A stretch of 64,000 nt of DNA from NCBI RefSeq assembly GCF_002575655.3, contig NC_053041.3, positions 371,301,054-371,365,053 of the forward strand, read 5' to 3'. Below are positions 10,815 through 22,441 of this stretch, one piece after another (within the stretch, counting starts at the first letter, position 1; each line of letters begins with the position of its first letter). The notes beneath the pieces were generated by a model, which was given only the letters and a program-made list of their open reading frames with translations, had not been told where the DNA came from and did no database searches. The DNA is from Aegilops tauschii subsp. strangulata. Lineage: Eukaryota; Streptophyta; Magnoliopsida; Poales; Poaceae. The position numbers were made by a program, and so were the translations under genes.

Positions 10815-11952
10815 TTGAAATATCACCCACCTATTAAAGAAGAAATTAAAGAACCGGTACTAGCTAAAGAGGAAACCATTATTTATAGTGTCGATCCAGT
10901 TGTTCCTACTGCTTATATTGAGAAACCACCTTTTCCTGTTAGGATGAAGGAACATGGTAAGGTTTCAACTGTGGTCAACAAAAGTTATATTAAAACACCT
11001 AAACCTGATGAACAAATCTATGTAGAACCTAGTGCTGCTATGGTTAAGGATCTCCTAGAAGAAAATATAGATGGGCATGTTATTTACTTCTGTGATGAAG
11101 CTGCTAGAATTGCCAAACCCGATAAAAAGGATAAACATAGACCTGTTGTTGGTATGCCCATTGCCTCAGTTCAAATAGGAGATCGCTGTTATCATGGTTT
11201 ATGCGACCTAGGTGCTAGCGTGAGTGCTATTCCTATTACCTTATATCAAGAAATTATGAATGACATAGCACCCACAGAGATAGAAGACATAGATGTTACT
11301 ATTAAACTTGCTAATAGAGATACTATTTCACAAATTGGGATTGTTAGAGATGTTGAAGTCTTGTGTGGGAAAATAAAATACCCTACCGTTTTTCTTGTTC
11401 TTGGTTCCCCACAAGATGATTTTTGTCCCATTATCTTTGGTAGACCTTTCTTGAACATCGTTAATGCTAAAATAGATTGTGAGAAACAAACTATCGTGTT
11501 AGCTTTGGTGATGAGTCTATGGTTTAATTTTTCCAAGTTTAGTAGAAAACCTCATAAAAAAGAATTGCGTAGTAAGGATGAAATAATTGGTCTTGCTTCT
11601 ATTCTTGTGCCTCCTACTGATCCTCTAGAACAATATTTGCTAGACCATGAAAATGATTTACATATGCATGAAAGAAATGAAATAGATAAGATTTTGTTTG
11701 AACAATGTCCTCTTCTTAAACACAATTTGCCTATTGAAACTCTAGGAGGTCCTCCTCCACCTAAAGGTGATCCTGTGTTTGAATTAAAACAATTGCCAGA
11801 CACTTTGAAATATGCTTATCTTGATGAGAAGAAGTTATATCATGTTATTATTAGTGCTAACCTTTCAGAATATGAAGAAGAAAGATTATTAAAAGTTCTA
11901 AGGAAGCACAGAGCTGCTATTGGATATACTCTTGATGATTTAAAGGGCATTA
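10815..11952 (+). pseudogene. pro: Protease region and start of pol, element A
   Basis: An open frame of about 380 codons carries a retropepsin-type active site C-D-L-G-A-S (catalytic Asp codon 11205-11207), then S-A-I-P, and the flap-to-dimer segment F-G-R-P-F-L-N at about 11437. The second half leads into the linker before reverse transcriptase (P-P-P-P-K-G-D-P-V-F and H-R-A-A-I-G-Y-T-L-D-D-L-K-G-I). The frame is cut after the GGCATTA target by solo LTR S1 and resumes at 14939. This is one of the better-preserved parts of A, and the break is caused by insertion rather than point decay. Confidence 0.85.
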
Positions 11953-14938
11953 TGTAACATCCCAAAAGTCTAAATCTTGGAATGTTATATTAAATAAATA
12001 GTTTTGATTGATTGCTTGATTGTGGTGTGCTTGCTTGTGTGAAATTGAGTGAAATTTGAAACTTTTTGAAAGTTAAATGAGAGGGAATAAAAGGACTTTC
12101 CCAAACTTTCAGCTTGCATTTATGATCTCCATGAATTCAAATTCATTTCATCACAAAACCCAAGAGTGAAGATGATATGACTTCTTCCATTTAATTAAAT
12201 GAAAAAGGGTTTTTGAAAAGGTTTGAATTCCATTTGAAAATATTTCAAATTCAGAAATTTTATGCAACTCAATGAGTTTCATTAGAGAAGATAAAATGAC
12301 TTCTTCAAATGCTAAGAAAGATATTTGGAAGTTTCAAAGAATCAAATTTAAAGTCCCTTTGAAAGTATTTTCAATTTGGAGTTATTGGTTTTTATTCAAA
12401 TTATTTTTCTCCAAAAATAAAATATATGGAAAATAGGGAAATATGATTCCCTACAGGAGAAAATTGGAGAGAAATAAATTTGAAATCATTTTGGTATTTT
12501 TTAAAATGATTTTTATTCGGTTTTATTGCAGCAGTAGCGCTGTTTGCTTTATTTAAATTTTTTGGCTTTTATTTGACGCTAGAAAAATGTTCATGTTGTA
12601 TGAAATCTTTTTCTGAAAATTTTGATATATTATATGCCTATAGTATATTTGTTTTTCGTTTTATTTTATTTTTTGTTTTCTGTAAAATTATTAAAAAATA
12701 AACTCTTTGGGCTAGCTGGGCCAAAGCCCAGCCGCCGGCCCGCTCCCGCGCCGCCTTCCCCGTCGTGGCCGACCAGGACTCCACCGGAGTCCGGCGCCGA
12801 CACGGCCCCCGCCGGCCCCTCCTCCAAGCCAGCCGCCCCCGGGGCCTATATAAGCCGCCGCCCCACCGCCTCCTCGACACACCGCCGCCGCCTGCCGCGC
12901 CCACCGCCGTCGCCGCCGTGACGCACCCGAGCCGCCGCCGTCTCCCCACCGTAGCCTCACCGCCCCACCCCGCCATCGCCGCTGAAGCCGCCGCCGCCGG
13001 ATCTCGCCGGTTTTTCTTGTATAAACCCTAGATCGATTTTTCCCGGTTCGATCGGTTTATTTTTTTAGGTTAGTTTATTTAGCAGACGTTCGTCCGTAAG
13101 TTCCCGGTAGCGAACGGTATTCATTAGATTAGGTTCTGCAGCGAACGTTCGTTCGTTAGATTTTTATTTTCAATTTTATTTTTGGCCAGGGATCTATCCA
13201 TGAATAGTTTTCTTACAGATTAGTCGCTAATCTTTAAACCCTTGCAACTTTTTCTCGTTTTTCCAAATCCAACGAAACCAACGCCAATTTATTCGTTATG
13301 ATCCCCTTTGTCCAGATAACCAACGTAAAATATTTTTGAAGGTTTAAAATTTGCTTTCAAACAGATTTGAATTTGAACTTCTTTTGTTCATAACTCGAGT
13401 TCTATAACTCCGATTTAATTGATTCTTTTTGCTAATTGAAGCTCTTGACCGAAACTTTCTGATAAGAACCCAATTTTGGTACTGTTAGAAATTTATTCTG
13501 TTGCAAGAGTTAATTCCTTGTTTTCGAAGTTTTCCGAGATCTTTTCTTCAATTCTTTTGCAGGAGTGCTTATGTATGCAATTGTTTGCTCACGATAGATT
13601 GAACGGATTGTGACAAGTAGAACTATCAAGAATTATGAGTGCGAAGGATCTTCATCAACAGTACAAGGCAAGTTCACACTTTGATCATATCCCTTTATTA
13701 CCCAGTTTTAATGCATTAGTTTTATCCCTCAAACATTGCATGAGTAGGATTGGTTTACATGTGGGTGTGGGAAGTAGTTGTTGAGGTAGGAACCTATTGT
13801 CTTTTATCAACCCTGGTAACATAAATTATGCTCATAATGCTTTGTTATGCTCGTAGACGTGGATTGGTATGTGAGATTCATGAAAGTTGCGAGAGTAATA
13901 TTAACCATTTGTTAAAGTTAAGGCGGCTACTTGAATACACATCTGGGTGGAATGGTTGGGGCACCCTAGAGCACCCAGTGGTTTGCCCGGGCACCTGGAG
14001 AACCCAGTGCTTTCCCAAGGGGATCCCAGAGTACCCGTGTGATCATCCTATGGAATGCCACCCAGGCTCAAAGGGATCGTAAGATTATTCATGCTAGAAA
14101 CTTCCGTGTGCAGCCACAAGCCATAATGGGCTCTGGCATAGTTGAGTATGTTGTGTGACCTCTTTCAGTGGTAGGCTAGCAGATGTAGGGGAAAGTAGGT
14201 GGTACTGTCTACCCAGAGTAAAGAGTTAATGCTTCGGAAAGACTGTGTCTCGATCATCTGTTTCTCAAACATCATGTAGTGCGAGAAATTCAACAGAGGG
14301 GATCGAGTCTTGTGGGGAAAAGTGCGCAAACCTCTGTAGAGTGTACAAACTAATCATGATTAGCCGTGTCCCCGGTTATGGACATCTTGAGTATCTGGTA
14401 TTTGAATTATTGGTTGATATCATCACTTTACTTAATGAATTTGTTGTGTTATTAATAATTTTGGGGATTGAGTTGGAGGAACCTTCTCAATAATGGCATC
14501 AACTTGGTAGAAAAATAAAATTTATTCCTTTGTTGTAGGAAAAAATTGGCTTTATGCAAAATTAAACTTAGAGCCTCCACCAACCAAATATGCATGTAGC
14601 GATAGTTATTATTCATCATTATCCTATGGTGTGAATTTGCCAGTACATTCAATGTACTGACCTACATGGCTGCAATGTCTCATATTGCAGGAATCTTACG
14701 ACGAGTAAGTGATACGTTAGGGTTACGATGTGTACACTCAACTTTGCCATTGGTGTTGCTGGGACTCCACAACTTTGTTGTTACTTCCGCTATATGGAGT
14801 GAGGTAATAGTATTTACATTAATTTATACATGTGATTTAGCTCTGTTATAAATCCTCGAGTACTGTGTGTGTTAGCATACCGATCCAGGGATGACACTTA
14901 TGCACAGAGACTTGATCCATTCGGGTCGGGTCGCTACA
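11953..14938 (+). repeat. Solo LTR S1 (2,986 bp) inserted in element A pol
   Basis: It starts TGTAACATCCCAAAAG and ends GGTCGCTACA, flanked on both sides by the 5-bp duplication CATTA (11948-11952 and 14939-14943). Joining the flanks restores the sequence seen uninterrupted in element C at 43440-43470, so both boundaries are certain. With one LTR and intact duplications it is a solo LTR left by recombination between the two LTRs of a full element. The first 700 bp are AT-rich, 12710-12990 is strongly GC-rich, and the rest is leader-like. Pro- and Arg-rich frames in the GC-rich part (12622-13031) are compositional. It is the same family as S2. Confidence 0.93.
12847..12854 (+). promoter_or_regulatory. 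TATA box of solo LTR S1
   Basis: TATATAAG lies in the GC-rich segment of the LTR, roughly 900 bp from its 5' end. It is the expected core promoter of this family and would fire rightward into the RT half of element A. Confidence 0.6.
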
Positions 14939-15790
14939 CATTAGTCCCACTCTATGTCAGCACAAGATTAATATAGAACATGATGCTAAACCCGTTGTTG
15001 ATCACCAACGTTGGTTAAATCCGAAGATGAAGGAAGTGGTAAGAACGGAAATATTAAAACTTCTGGAAGAAGGTATAATCTATCCTATAGCTGATAGTAG
15101 ATGGGTAAGTCATGTTCGTTGTGTTCCTAAGAAAGGAGGTATTACTGTTGTTCCTAATGATAAGAATGAACTCATTCCACAAAGAATTGTTACAGGCTAT
15201 AGAATGGTAATTGATTTTAGAAAATTAAACAAAGCAACTAGAAAAGATCATTACCCTCTGCCTTTTATTGATCAAATGCTAGAAAGATTATCTAAGCACA
15301 CACATTTTTGCTTGCTTGATGGATACTCTGGTTTTTCACAAATACCTGTTTCTCAACCTGATCAAGAAAAAGACCACTTTCACTTGTCCCTTTGGAACTT
15401 ATGCTTATAGATGTATGCCTTTTGGTTTATGCAATGCACCTGCTACCTTTCAAAGATGTATGACTGCTATATTCTCTGAATTTTGTGAAAAGATTTTTGA
15501 AGTTTTCATGGATGACTTTTCTGTTTATGGGAAGTCTTTTGATGATTGTTTAAGCAATCTTGATCGAGTTTTGTAGAGATGCGAGCAAACAAATCTTGTC
15601 TTGAACTGGGAGAAGTGACACTTTATGGTTAATGAAGGTATTGTTTTGGGCCATCAAATTTCTGAAAGAGGTATTGAGGTGGACAAAGCTAAGGTTGATG
15701 CAATTGAGAAAATGCCATGTCCTAAAGATATCAAAGGTATTCGTAGTTTCTTAGGTCATTCTGGTTTCTATAGGAGATTTATCAGACTTT
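14939..15790 (+). pseudogene. pol: Reverse transcriptase of element A (broken)
   Basis: After the S1 insertion the frame resumes with K-E-V-V-R-T-E-I-L-K-L-L, the start of a Ty3/gypsy RT domain. V-P-K-K-G-G, R-M-V-I-D-F-R-K-L-N and M-P-F-G-L-C-N-A-P-A-T-F-Q follow. The catalytic box is F-M-D-D-F-S at 15505-15522, the F/Y-x-D-D form with both aspartates present. One extra A near 15366-15372 shifts the frame, TAG at 15574-15576 and TGA near 15616 are nonsense changes relative to C, and a 2-base loss near 15782 breaks the thumb segment Y-R-R-F-I. Known role: it copies element RNA into DNA in cytoplasmic particles. Confidence 0.88.
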
Positions 15791-16300
15791 TCTAAAATTT
15801 CTAGGCCCCTTACAAATCTTTTGCAAAATGATGTTCCTTTTGTTTTTGATGATGATTGTTTAGAAGCCTTCGAAACACTCAAGAAAGCCTTAATTTCTGC
15901 ACCTATTGTTCAACCACCTGACTATAACTTGAATTTTGAAATTATGTGTGATGCTAGTGATTATGTTGTTTGTGATGTTCTAGGACAATGAGTTGATAAG
16001 AAACTAAATGTTATTCATTATGCTAGTAATGCTCCAGACAGTGATCAAAGAAAATATGCTACTACTGAAAAAGAATTTCTAGCAGTGGTGTTTGCTTATG
16101 ATAAATTTAGATCTTACATTGTTGATTCAAAAGTAATTGTTCACACCGACCATGCCGCTATTAAATATCTTATGGAAAAGAAACATGCTAAATCTAGGCT
16201 TATTCGATGGGTTCTCTTGCTACAAGAATTTGATTTACATATCACTGATAGAAAAGGAGCAGAGAACCCCGTAGCTGATAACTTGTCTAGGTTGGAGAAT
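15791..16300 (+). pseudogene. pol: RNase H region of element A
   Basis: The RNase H motifs are in order: M-C-D-A-S-D near 15947, T-D-H-A-A-I near 16147 and [15 protein letters not shown] near 16250, the last being the usual C-terminal block of gypsy RNase H. A TGA at about 15991 replaces an Arg codon of C and breaks the frame. From 16085 onward the frame is open into integrase. The element C equivalent is interrupted by element D between the first and second motifs. Confidence 0.85.
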
Positions 16301-17338
16301 GTCAATGATGACCCACTACCTATTGATGATAGTTTTCCTGATGAGCAGTTAGCTGCAAAAAATATTTCTCATAACACTCCTTGGTATGCTGACTATGCTA
16401 ATTACATTGTTGCTAAATATTTACCACCTAGCTTTACATACCAACAAAAGAAAAAATTCTTCTATGATTTAAGACATTACTTTTGGGATGACCCACATCT
16501 TTATAAAGAAGGAGTAGATGGTATTATTAGACGCTGTGTACCTCAGCATGAACAGGGACAAATCCTACGGAAATGTCACTCCGAATCTTATGGAGGACAT
16601 CATGCGGGAGACAGAACTGCTCACAAGGTATTGCAATATGGGTTTTATTGGCCTACTCTTTTCAAGGATGCTCGTAAGTTTGTCTTATCTTGTGATGAAT
16701 GTCAAAGAATAGGTAATATCGGTAAGCGTCAAGAAATGCCCATGAATTATTCACTTGCTTTTGAACCATTTGATGTTTGGGGATTTGATTACATGGAACC
16801 TTTTCCTTCCTCTAATGGGTATACGCATATTTTGGTTGCTGTTGTTTATGTTACTAAGTGGGTAGAAGCTATTCCAACTAGTAGTGCTGATCACAACACC
16901 TCTATTAAAATGCTTAAGGAAGTTATTTTCCCAAGGTTTGGAGTCCCTAGATATTTAATGACTGATGGTGGTTCACACTTTATTCATGGTGCTTTTCGTA
17001 AAATGCTTGCCAAGTATGATGTTAACCATAGAATTGCATCACCCTATCATCCTCAGTCTAGTGGTCAAGTTGAACTTAGCAATAGAGAAATAAAATTAAT
17101 TTTGCAAAATACTATTAATAGGTCCCGGAAGAATTGGTCTAAGAAATTAGATGATGCACTTTGGGCTTATAGAACAGCATATAAAAATCCTATGGGTATG
17201 TCTCCTTATAAAATGGTTTATGGAAAAGCATGTCATTTGCCTCTTGAGTTAGAACATAAAGCTTATTGGGCAATCAAAGAACTAAACTATGATTTTAAAC
17301 TTGCCGATGAAAATAGGTTATTTGAAATTAGCTATTAG
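16301..17338 (+). CDS. pol: Integrase of element A, open through the catalytic core
   Basis: The open frame 16085-17338 runs from the end of RNase H through integrase. The zinc-binding region H-x-H...C-x2-C is visible (H-H-A-G-D-R near 16597, C-D-E-C-Q near 16690). The catalytic triad is intact: Asp in W-G-F-D-Y (16787-16789), Asp in T-D-G-G-S-H (16974-16976) and Glu in G-Q-V-E-L-S-N-R-E (17072-17074). There are 35 residues between the last two, the D-D-35-E spacing. It stops at TAG (17336-17338) after a frameshift, and the C-terminal part continues in another frame. No chromodomain is visible. Integrase inserts the DNA copy into the chromosome; this copy lacks its C-terminus and upstream frame. 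Confidence 0.88.
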   Translation, partial: VNDDPLPIDDSFPDEQLAAKNISHNTPWYADYANYIVAKYLPPSFTYQQKKKFFYDLRHYFWDDPHLYKEGVDGIIRRCVPQHEQGQILRKCHSESYGGHHAGDRTAHKVLQYGFYWPTLFKDARKFVLSCDECQRIGNIGKRQEMPMNYSLAFEPFDVWGFDYMEPFPSSNGYTHILVAVVYVTKWVEAIPTSSADHNTSIKMLKEVIFPRFGVPRYLMTDGGSHFIHGAFRKMLAKYDVNHRIASPYHPQSSGQVELSNREIKLILQNTINRSRKNWSKKLDDALWAYRTAYKNPMGMSPYKMVYGKACHLPLELEHKAYWAIKELNYDFKLADENRLFEISY

Positions 17339-17340
17339 AT

Positions 17341-17680
17341 GGATGGAGAACCCAAGTTTATAAAAATGCCAAGTTATTTAAAGAAAAGGTTAAAATCTGG
17401 CATGATAAAAGAATCCAAAAGCATGAGTTCAAAGTTGGAGAATATGTTCTTTTGTACAACTCTCGTTTCAGATTCTTTGCAGGAAAACTCCTCTTCAAAT
17501 GGGAAGGACCCCATGTTATCGAGGAGGTTTATCGAAGGTACTAACCCGAAGGTTGTTAATGGGCAACGAACAAAACATTATATCTCTGGTACGCCCATTA
17601 ATGTTGAAAGTAATATTATCCAAACTATGAAACCGGAAGAACACATAAACGAGACCTTTTGGACCACTCCAGAATCGTGA
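17341..17680 (+). pseudogene. pol: C-terminal tail of pol, element A (shifted frames)
   Basis: Frames here match the C-terminal 110 residues of the element C polyprotein (55238-55777): the D-E-W-R-T-Q-A block, the V-L-V-Y-N-S-R-F-R-F-F block, the K-W-E-G-P-Y-V-I-E-E block and the ending I-K-H-Y-I-S. The last two resemble the G-P-Y/F module of gypsy integrases. At least two frameshifts separate them in A. The original stop was near 17680, just before the promoter-like module at 17691. Confidence 0.75.
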
Positions 17681-17690
17681 AAAAGAGGAG

Positions 17691-17983
17691 TGATACGGTA
17701 AGTAAACGGACTCCAAAAAATCTACAAAAATATTTTTTGTCCGTTTTGGAAAATAATAAAAATGAAAATAAGAAACAACCAGGAAGGTCACCCTGGTGGG
17801 CACAAGACACCAGCCAGGCGTGCCCAGGTGGGTTGTGCCCACCTCAGGTACCTTCCGGACTCCGCTTTTCTCCCATTTGCTTATTTACTAAGATAAAAAA
17901 TCTTTATATACCCCCCCCGAACCTATTGACCACCGTATCGCGGAGAAATCTTTTGTTTTCTTTTCCTTGTTGTTCCCTGACAG
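17691..17983 (+). promoter_or_regulatory. U3-like module (hairpin, TATA) with intron-like ends, element A
   Basis: The segment begins TGATACGG, the signature of this clan's LTRs. It continues with AAACGGACTCC as in the G/K-type U3, then has inverted arms around CCTGGTGGGCACAAGACACC and CAGGTGGGTTGTGCCCACC (17790-17850), then TTTATATA at 17903-17910. It therefore has the layout of an LTR promoter but sits between pol and the small ORF at 17996. It also starts with a consensus 5' splice site (ACG|GTAAGTA at 17698) and ends in a pyrimidine tract plus CAG (17981-17983), so it could alternatively be an intron. The same layout recurs in C at 55792-56111. Confidence 0.55.
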
Positions 17984-17995
17984 ATCCCATCTACC

Positions 17996-18513
17996 ATGGC
18001 CGCTCAAAGCTCCTCCAAGGACAAGTTCTTCAAGAATGTCATCAACCCATATTTGCGGGAGGTGGTGCAGCACCCTCAAGTTATCCAGATGCATGAGGGG
18101 TGCTTCACATCTGCGATGTGCAAGGTCCCAAGGGGACGGGAACCGTGGAGGCCAGGCTTGAAGCTATGGAGCAGGCGGTCTTCCGGTGCAAGGGGATGGT
18201 GTAACATGGACTCAGTGCCAATCACCTAATGATCGCGGACTACACCGTGATATAAGGTGGATGGCAAGTCCATGAAGGACATCGTCTTCACCCTCAACGA
18301 GCAAATCAACTTCCTCCAAAGCCAGATCTACGATCTCCAAAACCAAGTCTTTGAATATGAGGCGAGGTTTAAAGGTATGAGTTTGGCTGCCGGTTGCAGG
18401 ACCCGTGAGACTCATTCTTCCTCTTATGATGGTGGACCTCTGCCATGGAAACCAGAGGACAAGATCGCCTCTACTTCATCACCACCACCTTCTTCATCAC
18501 CAAAAGAAAACTG
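17996..18513 (+). pseudogene. Small 3' ORF with predicted coiled coil, element A
   Basis: ATG at 17996, in a favourable ACCATGG context, starts MAAQSSSKDKFFKNVINPYL. After a frameshift near 18100 the protein continues in other frames and finishes with a heptad-like, Leu/Ile-rich helix (I-N-F-L-Q-S-Q-I-Y-D-L-Q-N-Q-V-F near 18305-18355) and a Ser/Pro-rich tail ending P-K-E-N and TGA at 18513. It lies downstream of pol where envelope-like ORFs sit in some plant gypsy elements. There is no signal peptide or transmembrane segment, so env-like is unsupported. C carries a diverged counterpart at 56131-56635 with the same tail. Function unknown. Confidence 0.5.
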
Positions 18514-20007
18514 AGTATCGGGTATGGGCACTCCCCTTGGCTTCCGCTATCTTTTGCCTTTACTTATTTTAGTTTGATCCTTAGTTATCTTTTTCTTTAG
18601 ATGAATAAAAGTTTAGTTCAATCATTTCTTTTTGAGAGTTTGCTTAGTGATCTATCCTTGTAATCGTGTGCGAGATATATAATAAAGTTTAGTTTGAGTT
18701 TTTGCTTTCTTTACTTTCATGTTCCAATAAAAATAAAGGAAATAAATGAAAAAGATCATATGCTAATCTTATGGTAGGTAACGACACCACATAAGTAAAA
18801 GTAAAAGTAGAAAATTTTATTAGAGATTGACAAACATAGAATTGGTCAATGATGCAACTCATGAAAGAATTAATAAGGGAAGAGAAGATTCACATACAAA
18901 TACACTATCCTGGAAATCTTTTGTGATTGTGAGCCCCCATCAAAATATTATATGCCCAAATTGTTGACGTTGGACAAGGAACACAACGTAATGATTTATG
19001 TTTGTTCATATTCACATAGAAGTTATATTGTCATAGATCCTTCAACACGTGGTGCTTGGCCCCAATCTTTTCTAGCCAATAATTATGCACTAAGTAGAGA
19101 TACTACTTGTGCATACAAAAACCCTTAAATCCAAATCGTATTTTCAAGAGTCCAGCATACCTACCTAGGGATTGAGCAAGATCCCTCAAGTAAGTTGTCA
19201 TCGGTGCAATAAGGCAATAAAAATTGCCTCTAAAAGTGTTAGATCATTTAGTGTAAGAGAAAATTGAGCGTTGTGCGAACTTGTGATAGCATAGAATAAA
19301 AGCGACAGACTGGATAATAAAGGTTGCTATCATAAGAGGCAATATAACGTGACATTCTTTTGCACTAAGGGGTTGAGCATACAAACAAATAAGCGCATGG
19401 CAACCTCTGCTTCCCTCTTCGAAGGGCCTATCTTTTACTTTTATGCTAGAGTCAAAGTTTTTCTCTCTATTTCTTTTTATTTTTCTCCTTTGGCAAGCAT
19501 CATGTGGTGAGGAAAGATCTAGGCACATATGTCCAGTTGAATATGGGTAGCATGAGCTATTATTGTTGACATCACCCTTGAGGTGAATACGTTGGGAGGC
19601 GAAATTATAAGCCCCTATCTTTCTATGTATCCGGTTGAAACGTTTTGCTCATGTGTATGCGATGACTGTTAGCAATCATAGAAGACTATATGATGGTTGA
19701 GTATGTGGACTTGCCTAAAGGCTCCGATACGTGACCCTTCCTGAGATGATGAATTGTAGTTGCAAAGTTGACTGAGAACATAGTTTGTTGGTTTCCAATA
19801 GAGTTTATGTTGTATACTTCGATAGTGTGATGAATTGCTACTTATTCATGAGAAGTCTATGATAAAAGTTTATGTTAAAGTTTGTTGTCGTTATAATAAT
19901 TCACATGATGCTTCTATGTCCGTATTTTGTTTTTATCGACACCTCTCTCTCTAAGCATGTGGACATGTTTTTCGATTTCGGTTTTCGCTTGAGGACAAGC
20001 GAGGTCC
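18514..20007 (+). other. 3' untranslated region of element A
   Basis: There is no coding potential here. It aligns with 56640-58214 of element C. It includes the cross-family blocks near 19069-19110 (ending ACTACTTGTGCA) and 19400-19432 (CTGCTTCCCTCTTCGAAGGG). It ends with GAGGACAAGCGAGG just before the polypurine tract. Confidence 0.8.
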
Positions 20008-20021
20008 AAGCTTGGGGGAGT
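20008..20021 (+). other. Polypurine tract of element A
   Basis: AAGCTTGGGGGAGT directly precedes the next LTR start. The same string stands before the 3' LTRs of C (58215) and D (52735). Confidence 0.85.
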
Positions 20022-21535
20022 TGGTACGTCCATTTTGCATCATGTTTACCTACTGTTATTTATGATGTTTTCATCCATAAATAATGCTTTTTGGAGTAAT
20101 TCTAATGCCTTTTGTCTCATAATATGCAAGGTACACACAAAGAGGGAGAATTCCGGCAGCTGGAAATCTGGACCTGGAAAAGCTATGTCACGCAACCTAT
20201 TCTGCACAACTCCAAACAAGCTAAAACTTTACGGAGATTTTTTATCAAATATATGAGGAATATTGGAGCCAATAAGTACCAGAGGGGGCCCACTAGGTGG
20301 GTAAAACCCACCTGGGTGCGCCAGGGAGCCCAAGCGCGCCCTGGTGGGTTGTGCTCCCCTCGGCCCACCTCCGGTGCCCATCTTCTGGTATATAAGTCAT
20401 TTTGACCTAGAAAAATTAAGGAGAGGACTTTCGGGACGGAGCGCCACCGTCTTGAGGCGGAACATGGGCATGAGCACTTTTGCCCTCCGGCGGAGCGATT
20501 CCGCCGGGGAAACTTCCCTCCCGGAGGGGGAAATCATCGTCATCATCATCACCAACAACTCTCCCATCTTGGGGAGGGCAATCTCCATCAGCATCTTCAA
20601 CAGCACCATCTCATCGCAAACCCTAGTTCATCTCTTGTATTCAATCTTTGTACCAGAACTATAGATTGGTGCTTGTGGGTGACTAGTAGTGTTGATTACA
20701 TCTTGTAGTTGATTACTATATGGTTTATTTGGTGGAAGATTATATGTTCAGATCCATTATGCTATTTAATACCCCTCTTATCTTGAGCATGTTCATCACT
20801 TGTGAGTAGTTACTTTTGTTCTTGAGGTCACGGGAGAAATCATGTTGCAAGTAATCATGTGAACTTGATATGTGTTCGATATTTTGATAGTATGTATGTT
20901 GTGATTCCCTTAGTGGTGTCATGTGAATGTCGACTACATGACACTTCACCATAGTTGGGCCTAAGGGAATGCATTGTGGAGTAGTTATTAGATGATGGGT
21001 TGCAAGAGTGACAGAAGCTTAAACCCTAGTTTATGCGCTATTCCGTAAGGGACCGATTGGATCCAAAAGTTTAATGCTATGGTTAGAATTTATTCTTAAT
21101 ACTTTTCTCGTAGTTGCGGATGCTTGCGAGGGGGTTAATCATAAGTAGGAGGGCAAGTAAGAACAACACCTAAGCACCGGCCAACCCACATATCAAATTA
21201 TCAAAGTTGCGAACACGAATTGAATCAACATGATGAAAGTGACTAGATGAAATTCCCGTGTACCCACAAGAACACTTTTCTTATTATAACAGACCATTTT
21301 GGCCTGTCCTTTGCCTCAAAAGGATTGGGCTACCTTACTGCAATTTTGTTACTATTATCGTTACTTGCTCGTTACAAATTATCTTGCTATCAAACTACTC
21401 TATTACTTACAATTTCAGCACTGGCAGACATTACCTTGCTGAAAACCACTTGTCATTTCCTTCTGCTCCTCGTTGGGTTCGACACTCTTACTTATTGAAA
21501 AGAGCTACAATTGATCCCATATACTTGTGGGTCAT
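20022..21535 (+). repeat. First 3' LTR copy of element A
   Basis: It starts TGGTACGTCC right after the polypurine tract and runs 1,514 bp to GTGGGTCAT, lacking only the final CA of the family. It is then joined to the interior of minus-strand element G. Segment 20148-20408 is almost identical to 59729-59989 in element C, while neighbouring sequence is clearly more diverged. TATATAA is at 20389-20395. Confidence 0.88.
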
Positions 21536-22441
21536 GTAATTTTCTAGGAATTGAAACTTCTAATTCCAAATTTTCTTCTAAAGCATTCATCATAGCATCA
21601 ACAATATGTTTAGTAAAAGCTTTATTTTTTTCATAAGCATGGGGTGAATTTATCATGGATTGCAACAAAGAAATACAATCAATCAAAGAGCAGCTATCAT
21701 AATTAAAGTCTTTGTAATCCAAAAGAGTGGGCACATCACTAGTTAAAGTCTTGACCTCTTCAAACCCACTTTTATCAATTTTCTCAACAAGATTTTCACC
21801 CTCCGAATTCTCGGGACGCCTTCTAACTAAAGTTGGCTCTTCTCTAGTCCCTTTTTCATCAATCTTAATTTTACTAAACAAGGAATCAATAGAAGAAACA
21901 CCAATCATTTAAGATCTTCATCTTTTTTTATCTTCTAGCGAGATTGGTTTAGCAGCCATTTGATTTACTAGGGTAGCTTGTGCATTAGATATTTTTCCTA
22001 GCAAACTTTCAACAAAAGCACACTTAGATTGGAGATTGCAAACTTCTCTACTTATATCATCAAGTTATTTGGTTATAGCATCAAGCACAATGGAGTGCTC
22101 CTTAAGTTCTTCGGTAAAATATTTATTGTGCTCAAATTGTGTAGTCATATATTCCTTAGTACTTTTCTCAATTTCAAGCAAAATATTAGGGTAAGGAACA
22201 TCATAATATTTTCTTTGAGGCATCATGACTACGCAAACAAGATTGCACTCAAAAACAGATCCGACAGGAAAACAGCAAACGAAAAAGAGAGCGAATAAAA
22301 CGGCAATTTTTTGTGAAGTGGGGGAGAGGAAAACGAGAGGCAAATGGCAAATAATGTAAATTGCGAGGAGATGATATTTGTGATTAGGAACCTGGTAGAT
22401 GTTGATGATGTCTCCCCGGCAACGGCGCCAGAAATTCCTTT
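21536..22441 (-). mobile_element. Element G, 5' internal region (truncated)
   Basis: The minus-strand leader follows the G LTR. A frame starting near 22226 with MMPQRKYYDVPYPNILLEIE continues in the same register down to 21540, broken by in-frame stops at about 22065 and near 21910. It is rich in Glu, Lys and Leu and sits in gag position, but I recognise no domain. The element is cut at 21536, where it meets the end of the first 3' LTR copy of A, so most of its interior and its 3' LTR are gone. Confidence 0.7.
22413..22430 (-). other. Primer-binding site (tRNA-Asp) of element G
   Basis: The minus strand reads TGGCGCCGTTGCCGGGGA, an exact match to the tRNA-Asp complement, 11 bases inside the G LTR. 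Confidence 0.92.

Noticed and set aside
12622..13031. Pro/Arg/Ala-rich overlapping frames on both strands
   Set aside because: They fall in the GC-rich promoter segment of solo LTR S1 and are open in several frames at once because of composition.
17996..18513. Calling the small 3' ORF an envelope gene
   Set aside because: It is in env-like position, but no signal peptide, cleavage site or transmembrane segment is visible in A or C; only a coiled-coil-like helix and a Ser/Pro tail.
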